NCBI GenBank assembly: GCA_963845735.1
Contig: CAWJTR010000001.1
Span: 124,001-188,000 of the forward strand
DNA length: 64,000 nucleotides
Origin: AP-15 sp963845735
Lineage (GTDB): Bacteria; Pseudomonadota; Alphaproteobacteria; ATCC43930; CGMCC-115725
Direction: 5' to 3'
The notes under the pieces were generated by a model, which saw only the letters and a program-made list of their open reading frames with translations, was not told where the DNA came from and searched no databases. Within the stretch, counting starts at the first letter, position 1, and each line of letters opens with the position of its first letter. Position numbers and translations under genes: made by a program. Positions 31,525 to 40,815 of the stretch are shown one piece after another.

Positions 31525-32193
31525 TTATTTCGGATAAATGCGCTGGTAGACGCCGGGCGATCCCTCGTCATGGCGCAGATTGGGCTGCATTCGCCGGGTC
31601 CACGGATTGCTTGCTCGCGCGCGGGTCCAAGCCTCGCTCTCGGGCACTTTGGCGTGTTCGAACTCGTAGAGGGTCAGGTATTTGGGCTGGCCCTCGACGG
31701 CGACGTAGCGGCGTGCGCCCATGCAGCCCGGCACCGCGAGATAACCGGGGATGTAGACCGTGTTGTACCAGGCGTTGAATTCCTCCTCGACCGCGCTCGA
31801 AACGTCGATCCGCCCCATCTGCAGGACCGGCGCCATGCCGGCCGTCTGCTCGATCGGATGGGTGTGAACCGGAAAGATCTGCCGGTAGGCATTGCGCAGA
31901 AAATTGCGGCCGATGCGGCTAGTGCCGGTCTTCTGCCGCGCCGCCGAGGGCTGGTACTTGAGCGAGTCAAGATAGGCCGAACTGCGCAATACGTTGTGGT
32001 CCTCCAGCTCATAAATTGCCAGATATTTCGGGCCACCCCTCAATGCAGAATAGCGCCCAGCGCTCAGAAAACCGGGGATCTGCAGCAGCCGCGGCAGATG
32101 CTCCTCATCATACCAGCGGTTGAACTCGGGTTCGAACTCGGCGTCGATATCGGTCCATACCATCAATAACCCGGTCCCGCGGGTTTTGGCCAT
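31525..32193 (-). CDS. Two-domain dimeric alpha/beta-barrel (EthD-like) protein
   Basis: Start ATG 32193 was selected because AAGGAGACGGCA stands directly before it. The 222 residues contain two similar halves: FNRWYDEEHLPRLLQIPGF then PKYLAIYELE, and FNAWYNTVYIPGYLAVPGC then PKYLTLYEFE. This is the ferredoxin-like dimeric barrel of EthD and related monooxygenase-type proteins, here fused in tandem. Probably catabolic. Substrate unknown. Confidence 0.8.
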   Translation of the reverse strand: MAKTRGTGLLMVWTDIDAEFEPEFNRWYDEEHLPRLLQIPGFLSAGRYSALRGGPKYLAIYELEDHNVLRSSAYLDSLKYQPSAARQKTGTSRIGRNFLRNAYRQIFPVHTHPIEQTAGMAPVLQMGRIDVSSAVEEEFNAWYNTVYIPGYLAVPGCMGARRYVAVEGQPKYLTLYEFEHAKVPESEAWTRARASNPWTRRMQPNLRHDEGSPGVYQRIYPK

Positions 32194-32301
32194 TGCCGTC
32201 TCCTTCATGCACTTCTGCCCGCTGACCCTAGCATGGGGCCGTCCTGGTCCAATGTTAAAGCTTTTGGCGTGTCCGTAGCAGATGAGATGTCCGGGGTTTT
32301 G

Positions 32302-32325
32302 GGACAGACGATCTGTCCGTTTTTT
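32302..32325 (+). terminator. Intrinsic terminator, plus strand
   Basis: A perfect 7-bp stem GGACAGA/TCTGTCC with a CGA loop is followed by G and six T. It lies in the 435-bp gap upstream of the IS1380 transposase and could stop outside transcripts from entering it. No plus-strand gene ends nearby. Confidence 0.6.
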
Positions 32326-32627
32326 GGAGGGGCTCAAACGCCGGGGGGTCGGAAGCGGCCCGAGCTATCGATGGCGCGGTATTTGAAGGATCTGCAGCGC
32401 CTTCATAGCGGGCGGTAGAGCTGCGTCGAGGCAGCGAGCTGTTGGGGGGATCGGCGAGCCGCATTCTCAGCAGTTTCGCGAGCGCTTCAACTTGCAGGGG
32501 GCCGAGGGGCGATCGACCTAGCCCGGATTATGCGTGTGGGCTGGCAGATGTAGCGCAAGATGTTGATTCGGTGTAGGGTTTTGGTGATGAGCCTGAACCC
32601 CCGGATCAAACCGGAGCTGCACCCGCC

Positions 32628-33965
32628 ATGGTTGAGGCTACGCCGTTTCTTCCTGCTCTGTCACCGGTCCAAGGCAAGGCCGTTGTCGCCCGTTTTGATG
32701 GCGGTCGACTGTCTTCGGAAGGCGGTTTGTTGGCCTTGCGCGAGATCGAACGCCGGCTGGGTGTCGCCGAGCGCTTGGCGGCCTGCCTGAAGGACCCGCG
32801 GATGGCGGAGAAGGTTGTGCACCGCTTGGCGGAGATCATCGGCTTTCGCATGCTGATGATTGCCGCCGGTTACGCGGACGGCAACGACGCCGACACGCTA
32901 CGCAGCGACCCGATGTTCAAGCTGGCCCTCGATCGTCTGCCCTCGGGCGAAGATTTGTGCTCGCAATCGACGATCTCCCGGCTGGAAAACCTGCCCGACA
33001 TGCGGGCGTTGCTGCGCCTCGGCCGGGCGCTGGTCGAACAGTACTGCGGCTCGTTCCGGGCGGCGCCGAAGCGCATCGTGCTTGATATCGACGACACGTT
33101 CGACCGGGCGCATGGCGCTCGGCAGCTCCGCCTATTCAAGGCCCACCATGACGATTACGGCTTTCAGCCGGTTGTTGTGTTCGACGCAGAGGGCCGCTTT
33201 GTCACGGCCGTGCTGCGGCCGGGCAAGCGACCGAGCGGGCTGGAGATACGCCTTGTGCGCCGCCTGGTTGGCGCCATCCGGGCCCATTGGCCCCAGGTCG
33301 AGATCTTGCTGCGTGCCGACAGTCATTATGCGGCTCCGGAAGTGTTCGACTGGTGTCGAGCGAACCGGGTCGACTGGATCTTCGGCCTGGCCCCCAATGT
33401 GGCGATCCGCCGTCATGTCATGGCACTGGAGACGAGCATGAGCGAACGCTTCGAGCTGGCGCCGCCCCGCGGCAAGCGGCGCCGCTTCATCCAGTTCTAC
33501 GATGCCGCCGCGAGCTCGAGCCGGGTCGAGCGCATCATCGCCCGCGTCGAAGCCGGGCCCGAAGGCACTGACACCCGCTTTATCGTCGCCAACCTCGAAG
33601 GTGGGCGCGCCAAGCACCTCTACGAGCGGCTCCACTGCGCCCGTGGCCAAGCCGAGAACCACATCAAGGCGTGGAAAAACCACCTCGCTGCCGACCGCAC
33701 TTCCTGCCATGCGGCCGAGGCCAACCAGTTTCGCTTGTTCCTGCACGCCGGCGCCTGCTGGCTGTTGTGGTCGATGCGCCGCGTCATGCCGCGACGGCCG
33801 CCTTGGCGGGTCGTGCAATTCGACACCTTGCGATTGCGTCTGATCAAAATCGCCGCCCGCGTCGTCGAGCTGAAAACCCAGCTCAAAATCCACCTGCCCT
33901 CCAGCACCCCCGACCAGGCGATCTTTGCCGTGCTCTTTGATCGCTTGCCGCGCCTGATGACTTGA
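32628..33965 (+). CDS. IS1380 family transposase
   Basis: A 445-residue DDE transposase, intact: N-terminal GGRLSSEGGLLALREIERRL, first Asp in RIVLDIDDTFD, second in LLRADSHYA, and Glu in RGQAENHIKAWKNHLAADR, the layout of IS1380. It therefore may be active. The element's inverted repeats could not be assigned; TAGCCCGGATTATG near 32518 is only a candidate left end. It sits between the EthD-like gene and the aminotransferase without visibly breaking either. Confidence 0.92.
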   Translation: MVEATPFLPALSPVQGKAVVARFDGGRLSSEGGLLALREIERRLGVAERLAACLKDPRMAEKVVHRLAEIIGFRMLMIAAGYADGNDADTLRSDPMFKLALDRLPSGEDLCSQSTISRLENLPDMRALLRLGRALVEQYCGSFRAAPKRIVLDIDDTFDRAHGARQLRLFKAHHDDYGFQPVVVFDAEGRFVTAVLRPGKRPSGLEIRLVRRLVGAIRAHWPQVEILLRADSHYAAPEVFDWCRANRVDWIFGLAPNVAIRRHVMALETSMSERFELAPPRGKRRRFIQFYDAAASSSRVERIIARVEAGPEGTDTRFIVANLEGGRAKHLYERLHCARGQAENHIKAWKNHLAADRTSCHAAEANQFRLFLHAGACWLLWSMRRVMPRRPPWRVVQFDTLRLRLIKIAARVVELKTQLKIHLPSSTPDQAIFAVLFDRLPRLMT

Positions 33966-34031
33966 AAGCCGGGGCAGCGCCCCTTCCACGCGCCTTCCCG
34001 TCAACCGCCAACGCCTACCCGATCCCAGCCA

Positions 34032-34055
34032 CCTTTCCCGCCGCGGCGGGAAAGG
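34032..34055. repeat. Perfect 24-base palindrome behind the transposase
   Basis: CCTTTCCCGCCG is followed directly by its reverse complement CGGCGGGAAAGG, 67 bases behind the transposase stop. It could form a strong hairpin, without a following T-run. It may be part of the IS right end or protect its transcript. Confidence 0.6.
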
Positions 34056-34167
34056 ATCGCCTTTGCCACTTCCTCGCAATCACAACCAACACGAGCAGGC
34101 GATTTCTCAAGTGGTGTCCACCCGCACCGTCGACCTATCGCCATTATCAAAACTTTGTTCCCCTGTC

Positions 34168-34205
34168 CGTCGGAGCAGGCCCCCCTCGAGCGGCCTGCTC
34201 CGACG
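34168..34205. repeat. 14-bp inverted repeat in the gap behind the IS
   Basis: CGTCGGAGCAGGCC (34168-34181) and its exact complement GGCCTGCTCCGACG (34192-34205) flank a 10-base loop. The gap 33966-34549 contains no gene I can support. The hairpin may be a terminator without T-run, or an element boundary. Confidence 0.6.
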
Positions 34206-34549
34206 AACGAGCTGTTATCCGGCTATCACAAGGCAGAGATCGTGTCCACCGGCGTCGTGTAAGAGTACCGCCAGTGTCGCGCTCTCCAAGAGGACTGGAC
34301 GGTTTTGTGCGGGGCCTCTGCGGCGGGCATGACGAACCGATCGCCGCTCCAACAGTGCGATGGTTTCCTATTCGTGACACTTCGTTCGAATAACACTCAC
34401 GTCGCACGCATAGGCCAGCGCCTTGGCGCAGAACTGCGGCCCAGTGATTTCTGTCCACCTGTTGTGGATTGTTGCCTGCTTACCCACAACCATCACTACT
34501 GACTGGAGTTATTTGATTCATTTCTGGTCAAGCATTGGATGTTCATCAG

Positions 34550-35779
34550 CTACGACGAGGCAGCAAGGCTGTCGGTAGCGTGACGAAGCCTGGGAATGTC
34601 GTTGCGGCCGGAAAGAAAGATCTTAATGTTTCGGGCTGCCTGGCGCAGGCGCTGGCGGTTCTCGACGAGCGCGATGCGGACGAAACCCTCGCCGTATTCG
34701 CCAAAACCGATCCCCGGAGACACCGCGACATTGGCGCGTTCGAGCAGCAGCTTTGAAAAGGCAAGGCTGCCCATCGGGCGAAACTGCGTCGGAAGCTGCG
34801 CCCAGGCAAACATCGTCGCTTCCGGTTGCAGCACCTCCCAGCCGGCTTGGCGCAGCCCGTCGATCATCACATCACGGCGCGCCTGATAGCGCTCGCGAGT
34901 TTCTGCGATGCAATCCTGCGGGCCGTTCAGCGCTGCGGTCGCAGCTACCTGGATCGGGGTAAAGGCGCCGTAATCCAAATAGGATTTGACCCGAGAAAGG
35001 GCCGCGATCAGCCGCTTGTTGCCGACCGCAAAACCGATGCGCCAACCGGCCATCGAATAGGTCTTGCTGAGGGAGGTGAATTCAACCGCGATCTCGCGCG
35101 CGCCAGGCACTTCGAGGATCGAAGGCGGCGGCTTTCCGTCGAAATAGATCTCGGCATAGGCCAGGTCGGACAGCACAACGATGTCGTGCCGCCGGCAGAA
35201 GGCAATGATCTCGCGATAAAAATCGAGGTCGACGGTCTGGGCGGTTGGGTTGGCGGGAAAATTAAGGACGATCGCTAGCGGCGCCGGGATGCTGTGCCGC
35301 ACCGCCTTCTTCAGTTCGGCAAGGAAATCGAATTCGGGACCAATCGGGACGTGCCGCACAGACGCGCCGGCCATGATAAAGCCAAAGGCGTGGATCGGAT
35401 AGCACGGGCTCGGCGCCAGCACGATATCGCCCGGCCCAGTGATTGCTTGGGCGAGATTGGCCAGCCCTTCCTTCGAACCGAGAGTGACGATTACCTCGAG
35501 TTCGGGATCGAGCTCAACGCCAAAGCGACGCGCGTAATAGCCGGCGCAAGCGCGGCGCAGCCCGGTGATGCCGCGCGACACCGAATAACCGTGGGTTTTC
35601 GGGTTCTGGACCGCCTCTACGAGCTTAGCGACAATATGAGGTGGGGTGGCGCCGTCAGGATTTCCCATGCCAAGGTCTATGACGTCGCGCCCGGCGGCGC
35701 GAGCCTCGGCTTTCAGCGCGTTGACCTCGCTGAAGACGTAGGGGGGAAGACGTTTGATGCGATAAAATTCCTCGGGCAT
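34550..35779 (-). CDS. PLP-dependent class I/II aminotransferase, AlaC/LL-DAP aminotransferase-like
   Basis: A 409-residue fold-type I aminotransferase. The Schiff-base Lys239 is in SLSKTYSMAGWRIGF; NFPANPTAQTVD holds the PLP-contacting Asn and SDLAYAEI the Asp. The N-terminal RIKRLPPYVFSEVNALK fits the alphaproteobacterial group annotated as alanine or LL-diaminopimelate aminotransferase, often found beside homoserine dehydrogenase; none is visible here. It is intact and follows the IS-containing gap. Confidence 0.9.
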   Translation of the reverse strand: MPEEFYRIKRLPPYVFSEVNALKAEARAAGRDVIDLGMGNPDGATPPHIVAKLVEAVQNPKTHGYSVSRGITGLRRACAGYYARRFGVELDPELEVIVTLGSKEGLANLAQAITGPGDIVLAPSPCYPIHAFGFIMAGASVRHVPIGPEFDFLAELKKAVRHSIPAPLAIVLNFPANPTAQTVDLDFYREIIAFCRRHDIVVLSDLAYAEIYFDGKPPPSILEVPGAREIAVEFTSLSKTYSMAGWRIGFAVGNKRLIAALSRVKSYLDYGAFTPIQVAATAALNGPQDCIAETRERYQARRDVMIDGLRQAGWEVLQPEATMFAWAQLPTQFRPMGSLAFSKLLLERANVAVSPGIGFGEYGEGFVRIALVENRQRLRQAARNIKIFLSGRNDIPRLRHATDSLAASS

Positions 35780-36054
35780 GACGACTCGACGGCTGTTAAC
35801 GGCCGTCTTTTAGCCGTCTGCGACCGCTTTGGCGAGCGCTATGGCACCAAATCCTTCAAATTCCTGCGTGCAGCCCCAGAGCCGTCGTATCGACGATGCG
35901 CATTTGCGAGGAAGTCCAATAAAATGTCGGACCCGAAGGCTTTTATAGTGGCGAACTTGGCCGATCGGCTAGCCGCACCGATATCGGACCCGTGGGCGAA
36001 GATGGGTAAGTTGAAGCAACTGATCTCCGTCTGTGCTCGGCCTGTAGTCGGCGC

Positions 36055-36231
36055 ATGGGCCTGATCCAGACGAGTGTTGCACTCGCGGTTTGCCTGCTCT
36101 TCCTTGCCGCCGCGATCATCCTCGATCGCCGTCCCTACCGCCCAGGCAAGCTCAACTACGTTCCGGTGATGATCATCGCCCTCGCCGCGAGCCTTGTCCT
36201 CGGCCGACACCTACTGGCGCTACTTCTGTAA
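36055..36231 (+). CDS. Small two-helix membrane protein (58 residues)
   Basis: A short gene: ATG 36055 to TAA 36229-36231. It has two hydrophobic helices (TSVALAVCLLFLAAAIIL and VPVMIIALAASLVLG) joined by a basic, proline-rich turn DRRPYRPGKLNY. The balanced hydrophobic pattern and in-frame length argue against chance. Similar short proteins occur in rhizobia as unnamed genes. It is the last plausible host gene before the phage-like cluster. No strong ribosome site is seen. Confidence 0.6.
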   Translation: MGLIQTSVALAVCLLFLAAAIILDRRPYRPGKLNYVPVMIIALAASLVLGRHLLALLL

Positions 36232-36251
36232 GGCAGAGGCGCACCGATCCC

Positions 36252-36494
36252 TCAATGAGTGCCCGCGGGACAGAAGCGCAGATCGTCGCGTTCGTTCTCG
36301 TAATCGTCCATCGCTTCATGAAGGACATTGTCAGCCGGCAGCGCTCGCAATGCCTTTGTGATCTTCTTTAGCGTCGCGTCGTCATACGCGACGGGCTTGG
36401 GACATTGGCAGGTGGTCGAACCCGTACTGCTGCAGCCGGCCACTATCAGAACCGCAGCGAGCACTGCAAAACGCATACGCACCCTCGATGACAT
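36252..36494 (-). CDS. Small lipoprotein, possible outer-membrane spanin-like lysis protein
   Basis: Eighty residues with a lipoprotein signal (FAVLAAVLIVAGC, lipidated Cys21) and a short mature part: a CQCPKP turn followed by a charged helix (YDDATLKKITKALRALP, then MDDYENERDDL). Size, lipobox and a position at the end of a phage operon resemble Rz1-type spanins, but no overlapping inner-membrane partner is present. The lysis role is a guess. Its neighbour 490 bp upstream is a membrane/coiled-coil protein. Confidence 0.55.
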   Translation of the reverse strand: MSSRVRMRFAVLAAVLIVAGCSSTGSTTCQCPKPVAYDDATLKKITKALRALPADNVLHEAMDDYENERDDLRFCPAGTH

Positions 36495-36984
36495 GTCTGC
36501 TTCCCCCGCGCCGATACCCCCACCATGGCCAGGGCCAGGTTCTAGATCAAGCCGGAACCGTCACGGGTTGCTGATTTCATCAGGCATCAATACCGCGGCC
36601 AGCGGCGACCGACATCAGCCACCCGACTGAGGCCTGCCCTGCCGGGTCGTTTCCGCGCGGCGAGAAGCGAGTCGGTGGCAGCCTAGCTTATGGCTCTCTC
36701 GTATCGCACCGTTACCAATAAAAGGAAGCACGCCCAAGGGATTCTCGTTCGGAACCAAAAAGTTCTCGCGAAGATAGCTGCCGGATCCCAATGTTGGCGC
36801 CAAACCTGCTCAGCGGGAGGTGGTGATGATGCCAAACCCGTACGGGCCGAGAATGCATTCCAGAAGTGTGCCGCGGCGCACAAATTTCTATCGGACCCCA
36901 TCGCTCTCGGAATCGACCGCAATCAATTTACGTGGAACCATCGGAGTTATACTAAATAATAGGTCTTTGCTGCAGGCATAAGGC
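36495..36984. other. 490-bp gap without a supportable gene
   Basis: Several short open frames exist on both strands, none with family-like content, convincing codon use or a ribosome site. It separates the lipoprotein from the phage tail operon and may contain the prophage left end or the remains of a lost gene. Confidence 0.4.
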
Positions 36985-37299
36985 CTACTTCCTATCCTGC
37001 TTTTGCACGATCTGCGTGCGCAAATCGCCGATAGCGTCGATAATGCGAGCAAGCGCGGCGCGCATCTCGGCTTGGAAGTCGCGATCGTCGAGGCGACGCT
37101 GTTCGAGCGCACGCTCAGACGCTTCGATGCGTAGTTCGTGCGAGGCGATCTGAACCCCAAGGTCGGCCCGCAGCTGCTCGATGTCGCCACGCAAGCTGAC
37201 GTAGCTAGTCACAGCCCCGCCGCCGATGGTCAGCGCCAACACTACCGCCTGTAGGATATGACCAAAATTGACCTCGGGCGAAAACCGCGGTCTCGGCAT
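36985..37299 (-). CDS. Membrane-anchored coiled-coil protein of the phage cluster
   Basis: ATG 37299 shares its A with the TGA of the upstream gene (TGATG), which fixes the start. The 104 residues hold one transmembrane helix (HILQAVVLALTIGGGAVTSY) and then a charged heptad-like helix (RGDIEQLRADLGVQ, then IEASERALEQRR). Proteins of this build (XhlA-like) accompany holins in many phages, so a lysis-accessory role is plausible. Confidence 0.65.
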   Translation of the reverse strand: MPRPRFSPEVNFGHILQAVVLALTIGGGAVTSYVSLRGDIEQLRADLGVQIASHELRIEASERALEQRRLDDRDFQAEMRAALARIIDAIGDLRTQIVQKQDRK

Positions 37300-37685
37300 C
37301 ACGGTACGAAGGGCGCCGCGGGAGTTGCTTTCAACAACTCGGCCAGCACTCCGGCCCAAACCGGCTGACACGCGGCATTTTGCACTGCCATTTGTAGCGC
37401 GCGCTTTTCTTCGATCGCAGTCAGTAGACCCGATGAATTTCCGGTCGTGGCGATTGCATTTCCCGCCGTGGCCAGTACCGGCCAACAGGCTGCGCCGGCA
37501 GTGTCGCCGACTGCCGTCGCGATCGCCGCCGCGTTCTGCGCGTCGCCGGCAGCGAATTGGCCGACTTGAGCACAGCCTCCGAGCCACAGCGACAGCATCA
37601 TAGCTAGTGCCACCGCACCAGAGGTGACGATCCCATCAGAGAGGTTGATCGCGCAACCATCAACGTAATTCCATAGCTTTGACAT
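37299..37685 (-). CDS. Phage-cluster lipoprotein of unknown function
   Basis: 128 residues with a hydrophobic N-terminal segment ending in a lipobox (MMLSLWLGGC) and an Ala-rich mature part (GDAQNAAAIATAVGDTAG) with several cysteines. It lies five bases behind the tail-tip gene and is coupled to the coiled-coil gene downstream. Not recognised; position suggests lysis or entry accessory function. Confidence 0.6.
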   Translation of the reverse strand: MSKLWNYVDGCAINLSDGIVTSGAVALAMMLSLWLGGCAQVGQFAAGDAQNAAAIATAVGDTAGAACWPVLATAGNAIATTGNSSGLLTAIEEKRALQMAVQNAACQPVWAGVLAELLKATPAAPFVP

Positions 37686-37690
37686 CTAAG

Positions 37691-40369
37691 TTATGCTCCC
37701 ATTGTTCCCATAAACGTCCACGCCAAATTGGCGAGGGTCGCATCCGGCACTGCCGGAGCCACTAACGTCAGTACATCCCCAGCATTGAAGGTTGTTACCG
37801 ATGTCATTGTGAAAGTCGCTGTGGTAGCGGCAGCGGCAAACATCATGGTGCCGACATTCACGCCGTTCTTTTGCACCGCGAACGTCGCCATCGCCGTGGC
37901 CGCCGTTCCGGCGGTTCCTTGGCTGCCCGCGAGCCCGGCGGGGAAGGTCACCGCCGTGGCGAACACATAGCGCTGCAGAACAAGGCTGGCGGTCGGTTTG
38001 CCGTTGACGAACGTACCGGTGACAACCGTGACCGTCCCCTTTCCGGCGCCGGTAATCGCGTAAGTGTACGCCGCCACCGCTGCTAGATCCTGAATTCCGC
38101 CACCGACGATGTTCACCGAGACAAATTTCAAATATATAGTTTGGCCAATCAGATTTGCGGGATAGGGAAAGTGACCGATCGCTCCATTGAGCAACGCAAA
38201 TTGTGCTCCTGAAGGATGATCGGCGATCGTCGTGTCATAGGCACCACGATACAAAGTGCTTAGGTTATATTCTGAGGTCCCGGTCAACGTCGCCATCTGA
38301 TAAGCGAGCAACTCCCCCCCGAGATAGCTTAATGTAGCAAGATTCTGCGCATCGGTCGCCGATACTGAAGAGAGGAGACCTCGGCTATCCGCAAGATCGA
38401 CTGGAAGCGTGTCAACCGTGTCTGGTGATGCGTGCGCCGGCAAATCGGCGGTCGAGACACCCTGTGTGGCGGGTGCGTCAACCGTCCCGGCCAGCGCGTA
38501 GGAGCTGCCGTCACTCGAAATCCAGACTTGTGCCGAACCCCAGTTAGGGCCACCCGACAGCCCTATCCAGATTTCGAGATCGCCTGAAAGCAATCCCGCC
38601 GGCGGCTCAAAAATAAGCGGTGGATTGATGTCGCCGGGCTCGGAATTGTAGTTCGGCACATAGCCGGACGCGCCCTGTTTAGGGTAGACCACCGCCGTCG
38701 AATAGCCTCCAAAGAAATCCTCGGCAGTGATCGACAGCGTTCCTTCGTCGTCTTCTTCGACCGCCGTAATACGTACGGTTAATGCGGTGGCGCCGAGCCG
38801 CGCATCGCTGATCTGAACGAGGTCCATCGGCTCTAGCAAGCAATACTTCCAACCGAGCTGGAAAGTGTAGGTGTTGCGAAAGTAGAGGCTGCGCTGTAGC
38901 AACAGCTGCGCTGCGATGGGGCCGGCATAGGTCGCATCGACGATTGCATTTGCCTTCAACGAAGTGTCGCGGCGCACGCCGTATAGATCGATCGATGCCT
39001 GGTCGAAGGTTTCGACGATCGTCGTGTTGTAGCTGTTCGAGCGATCGAGGCACTCGACTTCGACCATGTTGTTGGCGTCGGCTGGGGTCGAGCGGACAAT
39101 ATGCACCGGGTCGTCGGTAAAGCCTCCGGTAATCGGACCCGCACCTTGCCGCAATGCTGGCCCGCCCGAGTTCACGCCAAGGTTGGTGCCGACGCTAAAC
39201 TCCTGGACTATAAAATCATCTTCGCCGAGGCTATAGAGTACTGTCGTGTTTGGCGTGAATGTGTATGGCGCACTCGTCGTACCGACCGAGATCGTTTCAG
39301 CGCCGCTGGCGCTGCCAGTGACCGTAGTGCCACTGCCTTGGGCCTGAACGATAACCAGAGAATTAACTGAGCAGGATGCGTAAATGGCGTAGCCGCTCAG
39401 CGTTCCATTGCCGGCCACCTGTTGTGCCAGCCCGGCCGCGGCGCTGGTATAAGAAGTCTGATCGGCAAGGCTTGCGCTGTAGGCGACCGTGATTGGCAAT
39501 CCGGGAAGGGCAGGGTTGGTGAAGGTCAAGGTCAAGGTGTCACCGGCGACGATCGTCCCTGAAAGGGCGATCACAGTGTAGGTGGCACTCAGCGGCTGAT
39601 CGCCGTAGGGCAGGATCTTCAACAATGCACCCGACCAGACGATCGCGCTGTTGGAGATCTTGACGATGTCGCCTAGATATTGTTGCGCCTCCTGCTGGGT
39701 ATCGAGCAGAGGCGACAGGAACAGCCCGGCAGCGGCACAGTATTCGGAATAGGTGCCGAGGCTATCGAGATTAGCCGCTGGAAAACCGGCGCCATATCGG
39801 GCATCGGTCAGAAAATCGGTAACGATCGCCGCCGGGTTGGCGTCGTAACCATTGATCCCACTGCCGGCTTCTATCCCGATGACCTCGACAGAGAAATTGG
39901 GCAGGGTCGCGGTCATGCCCAATTGATAGTTGTCTAGAGTGAAGTTGGCTGTTCCGGAATAGCCCAGTGCCTTCGCCGGGTGATTGGTGATCCAGAACGG
40001 GTCCGAAGCCTGCGCGTCCGCGCCCAGATTGATCGTCGACAGCCCTGGCAAGCTGCTCAGCGGCGCCGTGTTCTTGTTCCACCAGACCGTGCCAAAGCCC
40101 GCGACCGGCCCTTGGCACACCCCGAGAATGACCGAGGCGCTGTAATTATATTGCTGATTACCCGTCTTGCCCCCGCCTCCACCCTTGCCCTTCAGGCCCG
40201 AACTCGCAGGTGTTGCGGTGAAGTCGTCATAGTCGATCAGGTTGGGCGCGGCGCGCGTTGTCCCATAGACGAGCGGGATCACGCCGCCCTTCTGCGAGGT
40301 CTGGAATTGCAGCGAGCCGACCGCGGTCTTTTGTTTGGCGTTCGACTCACCGCGGAGAATGCCGGTCAT
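37691..40369 (-). CDS. Large phage tail-tip/host-specificity protein (GTA ORFg15-like)
   Basis: About 892 residues from ATG 40369 (MTGILRGESNAKQKTAVGS), 21 bases behind the NlpC/P60 stop; the frame extends further upstream only as antisense noise. Features are GVIPLVYGTTRAAPNLIDY, YNYSASVILGVCQGPVAGFG, a central tail-hub part (VDATYAGPIAAQLLLQRSLYFRNTY, then LEPMDLVQISDARLG) and C-terminal Ig-like and lectin-like beta modules. It corresponds to the RcGTA megatron, which forms the baseplate tip and contacts the host, but is shorter than the usual 1200-1300 residues. Confidence 0.85.
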   Translation of the reverse strand: MTGILRGESNAKQKTAVGSLQFQTSQKGGVIPLVYGTTRAAPNLIDYDDFTATPASSGLKGKGGGGGKTGNQQYNYSASVILGVCQGPVAGFGTVWWNKNTAPLSSLPGLSTINLGADAQASDPFWITNHPAKALGYSGTANFTLDNYQLGMTATLPNFSVEVIGIEAGSGINGYDANPAAIVTDFLTDARYGAGFPAANLDSLGTYSEYCAAAGLFLSPLLDTQQEAQQYLGDIVKISNSAIVWSGALLKILPYGDQPLSATYTVIALSGTIVAGDTLTLTFTNPALPGLPITVAYSASLADQTSYTSAAAGLAQQVAGNGTLSGYAIYASCSVNSLVIVQAQGSGTTVTGSASGAETISVGTTSAPYTFTPNTTVLYSLGEDDFIVQEFSVGTNLGVNSGGPALRQGAGPITGGFTDDPVHIVRSTPADANNMVEVECLDRSNSYNTTIVETFDQASIDLYGVRRDTSLKANAIVDATYAGPIAAQLLLQRSLYFRNTYTFQLGWKYCLLEPMDLVQISDARLGATALTVRITAVEEDDEGTLSITAEDFFGGYSTAVVYPKQGASGYVPNYNSEPGDINPPLIFEPPAGLLSGDLEIWIGLSGGPNWGSAQVWISSDGSSYALAGTVDAPATQGVSTADLPAHASPDTVDTLPVDLADSRGLLSSVSATDAQNLATLSYLGGELLAYQMATLTGTSEYNLSTLYRGAYDTTIADHPSGAQFALLNGAIGHFPYPANLIGQTIYLKFVSVNIVGGGIQDLAAVAAYTYAITGAGKGTVTVVTGTFVNGKPTASLVLQRYVFATAVTFPAGLAGSQGTAGTAATAMATFAVQKNGVNVGTMMFAAAATTATFTMTSVTTFNAGDVLTLVAPAVPDATLANLAWTFMGTMGA

Positions 40370-40389
40370 TTGAAAGCCAGCTATGGGAT

Positions 40390-40815
40390 CTAAGAAAACG
40401 GACAGAAAGACCGCGTGATGCGCCCGGCGAGTTGCCCTTGACCAGCGTCTCCGTAGACGACACCGGCATTGTGCCAGGCGTGGATCAGCCGGGGCCATGC
40501 GACGACGATCGCGCCATGAGCAAAGCACCGACCGAACTTGAACAGCACGGCATCGCCCGGCCGTGGCGGACCCGCATTTTCGCGGGCGTACTGCATCAGG
40601 CCCTCGAGGTAACGCTCGATCCCGCGGTGCAGGTGCCAATCCGGCGGGTAGAACGGCACCTCGACGTGAGGAATAACACCTGCCGCTTCATAAACCTCAG
40701 CCAGCAGCATCAAGCAGTCTGTCCCGGCATCCTTGACGCGGCCCATGTGGTGATAGGGCGTCCGCAGCCAGGTCGCCGCCTCGGCCAAGACTGCTGCTCG
40801 TCGCGGGTCGGTCAT
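40390..40815 (-). CDS. NlpC/P60 family tail peptidase (GTA ORFg14-like)
   Basis: 141 residues. Catalytic Cys34 in AGTDCLMLLAEVY and His100 in FAHGAIVVAWPRLIHAW make an NlpC/P60 cysteine peptidase. In GTA-type tails this protein sits on the hub and opens peptidoglycan during DNA entry. The start overlaps the DUF2163 stop (ATGA). Confidence 0.92.
   Translation of the reverse strand: MTDPRRAAVLAEAATWLRTPYHHMGRVKDAGTDCLMLLAEVYEAAGVIPHVEVPFYPPDWHLHRGIERYLEGLMQYARENAGPPRPGDAVLFKFGRCFAHGAIVVAWPRLIHAWHNAGVVYGDAGQGQLAGRITRSFCPFS

Noticed and set aside
32518..32545. TAGCCCGGATTATG as the left inverted repeat of the IS
   Set aside because: No convincing complementary partner was found downstream of the transposase, so the element's ends were not called.
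33132..34079. A 315-codon frame antisense to the transposase
   Set aside because: IS1380 transposase motifs are intact on the plus strand; the antisense frame lacks any recognisable motif.
35923..36064. A 46-codon plus-strand frame (MSDPKAFIVANLADRLAAP) overlapping the start of the small membrane protein gene
   Set aside because: GAGGAAG lies ten bases upstream, so it is possible, but there is no family match or other sign of selection. Kept as an unproven small frame.
36683..36959. Short open frames on both strands in the gap left of the phage operon
   Set aside because: No frame shows family-like content, and the frames overlap each other on opposite strands.
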